From JAKVCB01 sp963578605 (GTDB lineage: Bacteria; Planctomycetota; Planctomycetia; Pirellulales; Lacipirellulaceae): 64,000 nucleotides of DNA. Below the pieces are notes generated by a model. It did no database searches. It was given only the letters and a program-made list of their open reading frames with translations, and was not told the DNA's origin. Below are positions 1-8,522 of this stretch, in pieces (position 1 is the stretch's first letter; each line of letters opens with the position of its first letter). Location of the stretch: NCBI GenBank assembly GCA_963578605.1, contig CAUZEA010000018.1:1-64000 (forward strand). The letters run 5' to 3'. The position numbers were made by a program, and so were the translations under genes.

Positions 1-862
1 GGCCCGTATCCGCGTCCGTGGATTTTATCACGAATAAAGGTGAAAACATCGTGTTGTCGGTTGGTGAGTTGTGCAAGTGTCATCTACGGTTTCTCCAAAA
101 GCACGTGGGGTTTTTCCAGGAATGAATTAGGCTCGCTATGTCACACGGACTTCATTCGGCAAGGCACACGGCACACCCTGTGAAAAGGTGGCTTCAGCGG
201 CAGGCCGCCCGACCCTCGGTCGATATCGTTTCGTCCTGATTTCAGGAAAATTTCGCACGTCAAAAACCCGTTTGCATCATTCAACTGTCAGACCGCACAG
301 TCGGTATTGGGTAACCGGATGTTCGACGTCCCCACTTCAGTTCCAATCTGAACAATCAACGGTTTGCGGGCTGAGAATTCCTGGCGGAACCGAAGACTCC
401 CTCAGCAGGGCACCCGGGCGCCCAGCCTGCCGACGCAGGGTGGAAACAGGCGGTGAGGCCCGGTGAGGTGGTCATTCAAGTTGGATCTGTGGCTGCGGGT
501 TGAGATGGGTTTAGGCGGACAACGCATTTGGTTGCCCCTATTTACTATAATATACGGGCGTACAGGGTCAATAGCATTTGTACAGGTTTTTAGCCCGGGC
601 TGAAAAACGCCTCGTCAGACTGAGGATTTGGGCAGGTTGTGGCGGTGCCGGGTGTATGCTGGGGGAACCTGGGGCCGCCGGATAAGGGGCAACTGGTCAA
701 TATCGCTGGCAACGTAGCCGATATTAACATGGCCTGGAGGATCGTATCCCAGGCGACACGGTTCCGGCAGCAGCGGTCCTCGCTTGCTTGTGCGATAGGT
801 TGTGGGTTCTCATTGGATTGCGATCCTTTTGTCACCCAGGAGTGTCGATTAATCTGACTTCC
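1..862. other. Region without a recognisable gene
   Basis: No open frame here has a recognisable domain. The 188-466 plus-strand frame is rich in Arg, Ser and Thr with no domain character. The long minus-strand frame at 590-1489 is antisense to proB. A perfect TATAAT lies at 546-551, but there is no convincing -35 hexamer 16-18 bases upstream and it is over 300 bases from proB. It could belong to a proB leader or to an unrecognised transcript. Confidence 0.5.
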
Positions 863-2011
863 ATGCTTGATCCTGTTCGTCAAGAAATCGTTGCCAATGT
901 TGACACCATTGTCGTGAAGGTCGGTACCCGTGTACTCACCCGCGAGGATGGTATGCTCGACACGGAACATGTCGAGGCGATAGGCAATGAATTGGTAAGA
1001 CTGGTCGACGATGGGCGACGGGTGGTGCTTGTCAGCAGCGGGGCAGTTGGAGCTGGAATGGGGAGGCTGGGCCTTACCACGCGGCCAACCAATCTCGCAG
1101 AGTTGCAGGCAGTTGCCGCCGTTGGGCAAAGCCGGCTTATCGAGGCCTATAACCGGGCACTCGAAACGCATGGCAAGCACGCCGCTCAGATTCTGCTGAC
1201 GGCCGACGACCTGAATGATAGAACCCGCTATTTGAATGTCCGGAATACCGTTCTGGCCCTGTTTCGTTACGGCGCGATTCCAATCATCAACGAAAATGAC
1301 ACGGTCCGAGTCGATGAATTGCAACGAAATGTGGGTGATAACGATCAGCTTGCAGCCATGGTCACGAACTTGATTCGTGCTCCACTTCTTGTGTTGCTCT
1401 CGGATGTTGCCGGCCTTTATGACGGGCTCCCTGAGGATCCCAACTCTTCGGTCATACCGGTGGTTCACGACCTCAATCAAGCGATTCACCAGTTAATTTT
1501 CGATAAAAACAAGTCGAATGCATGGAGTAAGGGTGGCATGCGGAGCAAGCTGGAGGCCGCCCAGATTGCAACCGCTGCTGGCGAAAATGTCATCATTGCC
1601 GATGGTCGGCAGCCACGCGTTTTAACCCAAATTCTTCAGGCTGAGCCGTTAGGGACGCTGTTTCCAGCGCAGGGACCTGCAATCACTTCCAAAAAACGCT
1701 GGATCGGTTTCACGGCGCAACCGGCCGGCCAGTTGCGGCTCGATGCTGGAGCCGTTCACGCGATTGTCGAGAACCGGCGGAGCCTGCTAGCCATTGGCGT
1801 CGTGGCTGTTAACGGGCAGTTTGCCAAGGGTGATGTCGTGACCCTGGCCGATGAATATGGGTCTGAACTGGCACGAGGTTTGATCAACTACCACGCAGAA
1901 GAAATGCGGCAAATCGCGGGTCACTCAAGCGACCAGATTGTGGAACTTCTGGGGCATTGTCCCTATGAGGAAGTCGTTCACCGTGACAACCTGGTTGCAC
2001 TGAAACGGTAG
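863..2011 (+). CDS. proB: Glutamate 5-kinase (ProB) with PUA domain
   Basis: Phosphorylates L-glutamate with ATP to gamma-glutamyl phosphate, the first step of proline synthesis in the cytoplasm. The 382-residue product has an amino-acid-kinase fold: VVKVGT near residue 22, SSGAVGAGMG near 60, the NENDTV and GDNDQLAA substrate-binding segments near 145-165, and KGGMRSK near 223. A C-terminal PUA-like domain follows (about 285-375), giving the usual length of the kinase plus PUA form. The open frame extends upstream to 788, but homology to the family begins just after the ATG at 863, so that start was chosen; no strong ribosome binding site precedes it. proA is not adjacent, so the proline pathway is split. 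Identification is secure and the exact start moderately so. Confidence 0.95.
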   Translation: MLDPVRQEIVANVDTIVVKVGTRVLTREDGMLDTEHVEAIGNELVRLVDDGRRVVLVSSGAVGAGMGRLGLTTRPTNLAELQAVAAVGQSRLIEAYNRALETHGKHAAQILLTADDLNDRTRYLNVRNTVLALFRYGAIPIINENDTVRVDELQRNVGDNDQLAAMVTNLIRAPLLVLLSDVAGLYDGLPEDPNSSVIPVVHDLNQAIHQLIFDKNKSNAWSKGGMRSKLEAAQIATAAGENVIIADGRQPRVLTQILQAEPLGTLFPAQGPAITSKKRWIGFTAQPAGQLRLDAGAVHAIVENRRSLLAIGVVAVNGQFAKGDVVTLADEYGSELARGLINYHAEEMRQIAGHSSDQIVELLGHCPYEEVVHRDNLVALKR

Positions 2012-2268
2012 AATAGGGTAATCCAGTAATCTGCGAAGAATATGCGGAATAAAAGGGACTTGGCGAGCTACGGAAGGGATTCCACGCCTATGGATGCACA
2101 TTTTCCCTTTGCGGTGCCATTACGCCGACTGCCCAGCAGCAGGGCTGTCCACAATTCCACGGTGGTCATTCGATTTCTCTGGTTCATTTAACAGATTGAC
2201 TGCTCATGGATATTTACAAGTTGACTTCGGGTTCATCTCACCAGTAACTAGGCAATTCACCGCTGCCT

Positions 2269-3699
2269 GTGACGCAGGTAAGTTTTGCCGAGGTCGCCGA
2301 GGATCTTGTTTCGGTATTCCGTGCCCTGCATGCCGAGCATGGTCCTGTCGCCGCGTTGCAAGATGGCTCGCAGCGGGTGGTGTTCTTATTCAGCCCGGAA
2401 TTCAATCAGCAGGTCTTGAGCGATCCGAACACGTTTCACGCCCGTTTCTTTGCAATCCGAGGACCGAAGCGATCTTCTCAGAGGAGGCTGACATGCGGTC
2501 TGTTGGCGATGAACGGTCCCCAACATCGCCGCAACCGACGACTGGTCAAAGAGCCTTTCAGCCTGCGGACCATTTCGACCTATGGTGAATCCATCAACCG
2601 CCTGGCTGACGAGATGCTGGAGGGGTGGCAGGTTGGTGACCAGATTGACATTGCCGACCAGATGCGGCGTTACATGCTGAGAGTCACCAGCACCTTGCTG
2701 TTTGGTTTCGACCGGCCAGAACAAGCCTATCGGATCGGCGACATGCTTGCGCACTGGGTTGCGATGAACCACCAATTGGGGACTGGTGCGTTGGTTCCCG
2801 ATGCGAATTTCAGTGACAAATATGAAGAGTTGCTTGCGTATGCCAATGAGCTTGAAGCCGAAATCATGGGGATGATCCGACATTGTCGTAACGCGCAAAG
2901 ACCCAGCCGTGATGTACTCTCGATCCTTGTCCGGGCACACGACGAAGAGGGTGGACTTTCTGACGAGGAACTCGTGGGGCAGGCTGCTGTATTGTTTGGT
3001 GCCGCACACATGACGACTGCCCATTCGCTCTCCTGGTCTTTGTTTCTGCTGGCTCAGCATCCATCCGTGATGCAAGAATTGTGGGACGGACTCCAAAGCG
3101 AGTCACCAGGCGACGATCTGGCAGGCCCCAAAGGGAGCATGAACGGCGAGTCCGGTTCATTGCTTGATCGAGTCGTGAAGGAGAGCATGCGAGTCTTGCC
3201 GGCATCGGCTTACTCGCAGCGGGTGAACATGGAGGCCGTTCGCATCGGTCCCTTCGACTTGCCACGAGGTACGGGAATTGTGTTCACGCCCTTAATCATA
3301 CATCACCTGGCGAGCCTTTATCCCAATCCGGAATATTTCGATCCAGAAAGATGGCGTGAGATTCGACCGACCCCTTATGAGTACCTTCCCTTTGGGGCTG
3401 GCCCGCGAATGTGCATCGGGGCCCCGATGGCGATGGCAATTCTGCGGATGACGTTGCCACGCATTTTGCGTCGTCACCGCCTTACGGTCCTACCCAATGC
3501 CAAAATCGAGGCACAGATCGAGTCGACCATGTTAGCACCAGTCAACGGCATCCCGATGCGAGTCGATGTGCCCGATGGGCAGTTCCAAAGCGTCGCTGTG
3601 AAGGGCAATGTTCACGAAATGGTCGCACTTCCCAAGAGTAATCGTGTGCAAGAGGATCCGCTCCTCATCAAGTTCCCAAACCAGCCTGGAGCTGCTTGA
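2269..3699 (+). CDS. Cytochrome P450
   Basis: A soluble bacterial haem-thiolate monooxygenase of 476 residues with no membrane anchor. The haem-binding loop FGAGPRMCIG is at 375-384, making Cys382 the proximal ligand. The K-helix ExxR is Glu305-Arg308 (ESMR), the C-helix has HRRNRR near 87, and the I-helix reads AAHMTT at 245-250, providing the acid/alcohol threonine pair. The last 45 residues after the usual P450 end are a hydrophilic extension. The start is GTG; no later start keeps the N-terminal helix. No ferredoxin or reductase gene lies next to it, so electron donors must be encoded elsewhere, and the substrate cannot be read from the sequence. The preceding 257 bases hold no gene. Confidence 0.93.
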   Translation: MTQVSFAEVAEDLVSVFRALHAEHGPVAALQDGSQRVVFLFSPEFNQQVLSDPNTFHARFFAIRGPKRSSQRRLTCGLLAMNGPQHRRNRRLVKEPFSLRTISTYGESINRLADEMLEGWQVGDQIDIADQMRRYMLRVTSTLLFGFDRPEQAYRIGDMLAHWVAMNHQLGTGALVPDANFSDKYEELLAYANELEAEIMGMIRHCRNAQRPSRDVLSILVRAHDEEGGLSDEELVGQAAVLFGAAHMTTAHSLSWSLFLLAQHPSVMQELWDGLQSESPGDDLAGPKGSMNGESGSLLDRVVKESMRVLPASAYSQRVNMEAVRIGPFDLPRGTGIVFTPLIIHHLASLYPNPEYFDPERWREIRPTPYEYLPFGAGPRMCIGAPMAMAILRMTLPRILRRHRLTVLPNAKIEAQIESTMLAPVNGIPMRVDVPDGQFQSVAVKGNVHEMVALPKSNRVQEDPLLIKFPNQPGAA

Positions 3700-4131
3700 T
3701 TCCTGGAGATTTGACGATTGGTTGAAGCTGCCGAAGTCCCTTTGTGGTGGTCAATTACTTCGTCACGGCGATACCAGGATGTGTTAACGGAAGAAATGGG
3801 CCAGGCCTGTCCGCAAGTCCGGGTGGTTCGGTAAAGTAGGCTGACCATTGAGCGAAATGCCAATCCCACCAGCAGCCCCCGGGGGCTGAGTTCCCGCATC
3901 GCATCGAGCAGCCGCTGTTCGGCAATCAGGTTTCTCCTCTGGCCGTTGAGTAATCGTCGAACCAGTCGTAGAATAAGAAGCGGGGCAGGTTGCCGATAGA
4001 TCTTCGCTGCGGCTGGACATTGACGACCGGTGTTGCAGGCCTTCCTGGTTTTAGCTGTCGATGGTCAACGGCAGCAAATGCATTAAAATGGCTGTCGGCC
4101 AGGCCACGACTTAGGGGATGGATCGACATTT
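3700..4131. other. Intergenic region upstream of purF
   Basis: There are 432 bases between the P450 stop and purF. Minus-strand frames here have no recognisable domain. I see no tRNA and no convincing terminator. A purF promoter or leader probably lies within, but no clear -35/-10 pair was found. Confidence 0.4.
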
Positions 4132-5736
4132 ATGAGCGAATTGCACCACGAATGTGGCATTGCTGCCATCTATCACCTGGCAGGTAAGACGAGTGTCTTG
4201 GCCCCGTCGCATGGCCCCGACCAGATCAGCCGACTTCTGCCCCGGATGCTGCTGGATATCCAGAACCGGGGCCAACTCTCCGCCGGGATCACTTCTTACA
4301 ACCCAGAGCGAAGCCAGCTCATCGATACCTATCGAGAAATGGGAAGTGTTAGCGAAGTATTCCGGCTCAATCATCGAGGCAAGGCCGACAGCCTGATGGA
4401 GCAATATGCTGGCCGGGCAGCCATTGGTCATGTCCGCTACGCCACCTGTGGAACAGAGGATCGCAGTTACGCTCAACCTTTTGAGCGACACCATTTGCAG
4501 AAACACAAATGGTTTAGTTTTGGCTTTAATGGCCAACTGGCCAACTACGCTGAACTTCGTGACAAGCTGCTGGCTGACGGTGATCATCATTTAGCCCGCT
4601 CGACTGACACCGAGATCATCATGCATGAGATCAGTCGGGAGCTTTCCGGTGATCGGTCTCCAACGCTGATCGAAGTCATGAGCAATGTTTCGCAACGATT
4701 CGATGGGGCGTACAGTCTGGTGCTGCTCAATGCACTTGGTCAGATGTTGGTTGCGCGCGATCCGCTCGGCATCAAACCGATTTGTTATGCCATTGAAGAT
4801 AACCTGTTTGCTGCGGCGAGCGAGAGCGTTGCCCTTTTGAACCTGGGGTTTAGTCACAGTAGCATCCGTTGCCTCGATCCCGGTCACGCGATCACGATCG
4901 ATGGTCAGCATGTTCATGTTGAAAGGTTTGCTGACCAACAGGGGCGGGCTCACTGTTTCTTCGAGTGGATTTACTTTGCAAATGTAGCCAGCACGATGGA
5001 TGGGCGGAGCGTCTATTTGTCACGAAAATCCCTGGGTGAAGAGCTCGCTCGGCTGGAAGATTTGACGATCGACGAGGATACGATCATCGTACCGGTTCCC
5101 GATACCAGCAAATGTGCTGCCGACGCCATGGCCTACCAGCTCAATGTTCCCAGTGTCGAAGGGCTGATCCGCAACCGTTATTCTGGCCGTACTTTTATCG
5201 AGGGTGGCAGCCATCGCCGCAGTAAGGCCGCGATCAAGTACACCCCGCTGCGCGAAGTGCTGGAAGGCAAACGAGTGCTCCTGGTCGAGGATTCCATCGT
5301 GCGTTCGACGACGATGCGGGTACTGATTTCGAAGATTCGGGAAGTCGGTCAGGCCCGCGAAATCCATGTCAGGGTTGCCTGCCCGCCCATTACGTCGCCT
5401 TGTTTCTATGGCATCGACATGTCGACGATGGAGGAACTTTTCGCCCCCCGGTTTATCCGTCCCGACCGGTCAGTGGACGAAATGCACCTGGCAATGGCGC
5501 GTGAGTTAGGCGCCGATTCGCTCCGGTATCTGCCTGTTGAGTCGATCGCCCGGGCCGTCGGACGCCCCGTAAAAGAGCTTTGCCAGGCCTGTATCACGGG
5601 GCGCTATCCCACGCCGTGCGGGCAACAACTTTACAATATTGCACTGTCCAATGTTTGCCAGGAATCTGCCGTCGAATCGGGAACGACCGATAGGGAAGTG
5701 GTACGCACTTACGAATCACCGCGGGCCACGGTGTGA
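4132..5736 (+). CDS. purF: Amidophosphoribosyltransferase (PurF), Fe-S type
   Basis: Catalyses the committed step of purine synthesis: glutamine plus PRPP gives phosphoribosylamine. The 534-residue protein starts with a seven-residue leader (MSELHHE) before Cys8 of CGIAAIYH, the expected N-terminal nucleophile after propeptide removal. The class II glutaminase domain runs to about 270, with HVRYATCG near 100 and GFNGQLANY near 131. The phosphoribosyltransferase domain has the PRPP loop VLLVEDSIVRSTTM at 382-395. Cysteines 275, 424, 484 and 487 (CQAC) match the positions that bind a [4Fe-4S] cluster in the Bacillus subtilis type enzyme, so this is probably the oxygen-sensitive Fe-S form rather than the E. 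coli form. It is monocistronic here, with no other pur gene nearby. Confidence 0.95.
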   Translation: MSELHHECGIAAIYHLAGKTSVLAPSHGPDQISRLLPRMLLDIQNRGQLSAGITSYNPERSQLIDTYREMGSVSEVFRLNHRGKADSLMEQYAGRAAIGHVRYATCGTEDRSYAQPFERHHLQKHKWFSFGFNGQLANYAELRDKLLADGDHHLARSTDTEIIMHEISRELSGDRSPTLIEVMSNVSQRFDGAYSLVLLNALGQMLVARDPLGIKPICYAIEDNLFAAASESVALLNLGFSHSSIRCLDPGHAITIDGQHVHVERFADQQGRAHCFFEWIYFANVASTMDGRSVYLSRKSLGEELARLEDLTIDEDTIIVPVPDTSKCAADAMAYQLNVPSVEGLIRNRYSGRTFIEGGSHRRSKAAIKYTPLREVLEGKRVLLVEDSIVRSTTMRVLISKIREVGQAREIHVRVACPPITSPCFYGIDMSTMEELFAPRFIRPDRSVDEMHLAMARELGADSLRYLPVESIARAVGRPVKELCQACITGRYPTPCGQQLYNIALSNVCQESAVESGTTDREVVRTYESPRATV

Positions 5737-5935
5737 TGTCCGTTGGCGCTGGGGCTTCTCACCGAGAGCCTGATTGGTGCGGTACCACATGGGGGAACCG
5801 GTAGGCCGGGTCCCACATCGATTTGTTCCGGGGCCGCAAGCCAAGTTCTGCTTGCAATGCCTGTTGGTTGGTCAGCTGGATCGTTTCGCGGAGTTTCGAC
5901 TGCTTTTGACCAGACCGCTTTCTGACGAGACAGAC

Positions 5936-6607
5936 GTGCCACGTTTCGACCAAAATGCTGACAACTCTGTATCAACCGACCGCGTTCATGAAGAGTATTT
6001 CAATGCGATCACGCATAGTTTCGGATTACTGCTGACTCTGGTTGGAGCCATTGCAATCTTCGCGTTGGGTCGAACCCATGATCATGGGGAAACGATTGCC
6101 GGCCAGGTTTATTTGGTAACGCTGGTGGCAGTGTATGGCATCTCAACACTATCGCATGCAATCCAGAAACCCCGTTTGAAGCTGTCATTGAAAACTTGGG
6201 ATCAAGGGACTATTTATCTGTTGATTGCCGGGACCTATACCCCTTTCGTTTGGAAGTACGTGGGGCTCGATTGGCGTTGGCTCTTCTTGTCGGTGATCTG
6301 GGCTGTGGCATTACTTGGATTTGGTTCTAAGGTCCTTACCCGCCATCGTGTGCGCAAATTCTCGTCACACAGCTACGTTCTCTTCGGCTGGTTGCCAGCT
6401 TTGGCCATGGTCAACTTGGTTCCCTGGGTTTGTGTGATTTGGATGGCGCTGGGTGGGATCAGCTACACGGTCGGCACGTTTTTTCTTTGGCTTGATCATC
6501 GTTACCGCTATTTCCATGCGATCTGGCATTTGTTCGTGATTGTGGGCAGCGCATTGCATTATTATGCCATTTACAGATTAATTTTGCTGCCGAATGCAAT
6601 CGTGTAA
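5936..6607 (+). CDS. Hemolysin III / PAQR family membrane protein
   Basis: A 223-residue integral membrane protein with about seven hydrophobic segments. It carries the family's conserved elements: a Ser/His-containing first helix (EEYFNAITHSFG), STLSHAIQ after the second helix, the DQGTIYLLIAGTYTPF block near the middle and a C-terminal FHAIWHLFV segment. The histidines of the SHA.., DQ.. and ..HxxxH elements are the predicted Zn site of the PAQR superfamily. The frame is open from 5774, but homology begins after the GTG at 5936, which gives the normal family length of about 220 residues. The function of bacterial members is poorly defined; the haemolysin name comes from a Bacillus cereus homologue. 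Neighbours give no functional clue. Confidence 0.85.
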   Translation: MPRFDQNADNSVSTDRVHEEYFNAITHSFGLLLTLVGAIAIFALGRTHDHGETIAGQVYLVTLVAVYGISTLSHAIQKPRLKLSLKTWDQGTIYLLIAGTYTPFVWKYVGLDWRWLFLSVIWAVALLGFGSKVLTRHRVRKFSSHSYVLFGWLPALAMVNLVPWVCVIWMALGGISYTVGTFFLWLDHRYRYFHAIWHLFVIVGSALHYYAIYRLILLPNAIV

Positions 6608-6867
6608 CGGGTTTTCAGGGTGTTCTTAGCATCCCTTGAGTCCAGCGGTAATTCTGCGGTGGCAGCCATCCACTTGCGTTGCCCCACGCTGTTTGCCCTA
6701 AAATGAGACTCAAACTACGTAGTCGACCTGATGTAACAACGGTTTTCCCTCCCACCCGACGGGAAGATTTGCAGACGAGAGTTCGGCCATTTTTTGTGGG
6801 GTCTGAATCGCCGCGCTGCCTAAATGTGGTGTAATAACAACATTTTCCAAACGCGCAGGAGGAGGGA

Positions 6868-7950
6868 TCAGAGATCGATAGCATCGAGTTCATCGATCAG
6901 TTCGTCGAGTTCATCACGTGGGCTTGTCTCGTGTGTCCGACTGCCGGTTCGATCCCTGATCCCAACACCAGTTCCAACCGGGGCGCGGCCAGCCAGAAGA
7001 AGCTGTTCGTCGCGTTCGTTCACGGCAACGTCCAACGCTTTTTCGGCACCTGGTGCTCCAGGATCGGGTGCACCGAACAATTTCGATAAATCAATCTTCA
7101 TCGGGGCGCCGAACTCGGGACTACCCGCGATCGTCGGCGTTTTGTGTTGGGGAAAGATAATGGCATTTTCCGGGCAGACGCGACTGCATGCCGGACATCC
7201 CTTGCGGCAATTATCGGGTTGTTCAACCAGAATGGTTTCGGCCCGATCAACGCCATACACCCCGAACAAACAAAAATCGATGCATTCCAGGCAGTTCGTA
7301 CAGCGGCTGAAGTCGATCACCGGATACCAGCGGCGCGAAGCCTCTTCGTCGACAACGGTTGGTTGCATGAGTTCGGGTGTTGCCCCTGGCGAATCAGGTT
7401 GGGGATCCAGGTAGCGGTCCAATTGCTGTTGCTTCGGTTGGCCCTCAATCCAATTCATCAATTCGACCGTATCGGTCGTTTGATCAGCAGCGATACGATG
7501 AATTTCTTCGAGATAAGGTGCTGCGGAGTCGTAAGCCCGCAGATCAAGGCAGTAAATCTTTCGGTCGGGAAGTTCCCTTTGGTCGAGGACGTGGGGCTTG
7601 TCATTTTCCGCTTGATCCTGCTCATCTCCCACCTGGTTGTCATCTTCATCTTCCGACTCACCAGCCGACTTCAGCAGCGTTTTTCCATCGTGCCCCCAAA
7701 TGTCGTTCCGGTCGAGGATCCAGCGGCTTGCCCGCGGATAGAGCCAGCTGCAAACCACAAGATCACCAGTGATCCCAGAGAGGCAGAGCATTCCCGTACC
7801 CCCCGGTTTCAGGTCATACAGATGGGGAACAACCGTCACATCGATTCCCCGTTCCGAGAGCAGGTTCGCCATGATTTCTTCTTCCACCGCCCGCTTCTTC
7901 GGGTTATGGCTTTGGCTTTGGGATACGACGACGGCGATGTGACGGGCCAT
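6868..7950 (-). CDS. 2x[4Fe-4S] ferredoxin-domain protein with unknown N-terminal domain
   Basis: A 360-residue cytoplasmic protein. The C-terminal half has a bacterial-type two-cluster ferredoxin module. Cys217, 220, 223 and 227 lie in SRCTNCLECIDFC, followed by GVYGVD. Cys248, 252, 255 and 259 lie in CRKGCPACSRVCP. The N-terminal 90 residues (IAVVVSQSQSH..., a Rossmann-like beta-alpha start, with GDLVVCSWLYPRASRW) match no family I can name. A strongly acidic linker (about 96-118) and an acidic, Asp/Glu/Leu-rich tail (DELDELIDELDAIDL) are notable. It is the last gene of the seven-gene cluster, 92 bases after the lipoyl protein, so it is a plausible electron carrier for that system. The Fe-S assignment is firm; the partner is inferred. 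Confidence 0.8.
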   Translation of the reverse strand: MARHIAVVVSQSQSHNPKKRAVEEEIMANLLSERGIDVTVVPHLYDLKPGGTGMLCLSGITGDLVVCSWLYPRASRWILDRNDIWGHDGKTLLKSAGESEDEDDNQVGDEQDQAENDKPHVLDQRELPDRKIYCLDLRAYDSAAPYLEEIHRIAADQTTDTVELMNWIEGQPKQQQLDRYLDPQPDSPGATPELMQPTVVDEEASRRWYPVIDFSRCTNCLECIDFCLFGVYGVDRAETILVEQPDNCRKGCPACSRVCPENAIIFPQHKTPTIAGSPEFGAPMKIDLSKLFGAPDPGAPGAEKALDVAVNERDEQLLLAGRAPVGTGVGIRDRTGSRTHETSPRDELDELIDELDAIDL

Positions 7951-8042
7951 TGATGAAAGCTCTCGGTCGATAGGATTCCAGCTTTTAGCTTACCCAAATC
8001 GAGAGGGAACTTAAAGCCACCTCGTGAAAAGTAAAAATCGGG

Positions 8043-8501
8043 TCACTCGTTCATTTGCCCTTTAATCGTCTGTTGCGTGACCTGCCAGACGGCTTCGAGG
8101 TGCCCGAGGTATTGGTCAGGCGACAACAGGCAGTCACCCGCTCCAGCAATTTCAAACAGCCAGCCCGCATTGTACGTGTCGACATTGATAGCCGAGGGAT
8201 CGTGGAGCAAGACCAGATTGATTTTGGTCAGTTGGCCTGCCATGGGACTGAAGAGGGAGGCTTCGGCTTTTTGGCTCTCGATCTGTCCAATTTCCTGCTT
8301 CTCCGCCAAGGGGGAACCTGCCTCCACGATCCAATCGAGGAAATAAACATCCTGCAACAGGCGGACCGCGTAAGCTGTGAATCCAAAACGCAACGAGTCG
8401 CCTGCACCGGGCAGGGCCCACATATGATTCCTGGCAAACCTTCGATCGGCCGGAAATTCGGCACGATATTCACCCATCATGAAGTGGAGTTTGGTAGTCA
8501 C
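8043..8501 (-). CDS. GcvH-like lipoyl carrier protein
   Basis: A 152-residue protein with the fold signature of glycine cleavage H protein. It has NHMWAL near the start, GFTAYAVRLLQDVYFLDW, then IGQIESQKAEASLFSP with Lys78 at the lipoylation position. DPSAINVDTYNAGWLFEI and a helical C-terminus follow. H proteins are normally about 125-130 residues and sit beside gcvT/gcvP; none is present here. Instead it lies 21 bases after a radical SAM gene and 92 before a ferredoxin-domain gene. The probable role is a lipoyl-arm carrier of redox equivalents or a thioester within this cluster, not glycine cleavage. The start shown is GTG; ATG codons at residues 8 and 9 are alternatives, and none has a clear ribosome binding site. 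Confidence 0.85.
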   Translation of the reverse strand: MTTKLHFMMGEYRAEFPADRRFARNHMWALPGAGDSLRFGFTAYAVRLLQDVYFLDWIVEAGSPLAEKQEIGQIESQKAEASLFSPMAGQLTKINLVLLHDPSAINVDTYNAGWLFEIAGAGDCLLSPDQYLGHLEAVWQVTQQTIKGQMNE

Positions 8502-8522
8502 GGTTCGCGTGGCGGGATTGCT

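Noticed and set aside
188..466. 92-residue plus-strand open frame
   Set aside because: No domain, no ribosome binding site and arginine/serine-rich composition typical of a random frame.
590..1489. 299-residue minus-strand open frame
   Set aside because: Antisense to proB, with no domain; proB itself is secure.
2269..3699. P450 considered as part of a secondary-metabolite cluster
   Set aside because: Neighbours are proB and purF; no synthase, ferredoxin or transporter gene is adjacent.
7144..7953. 269-residue plus-strand open frame
   Set aside because: Antisense to the Fe-S protein, which has clear cysteine motifs.
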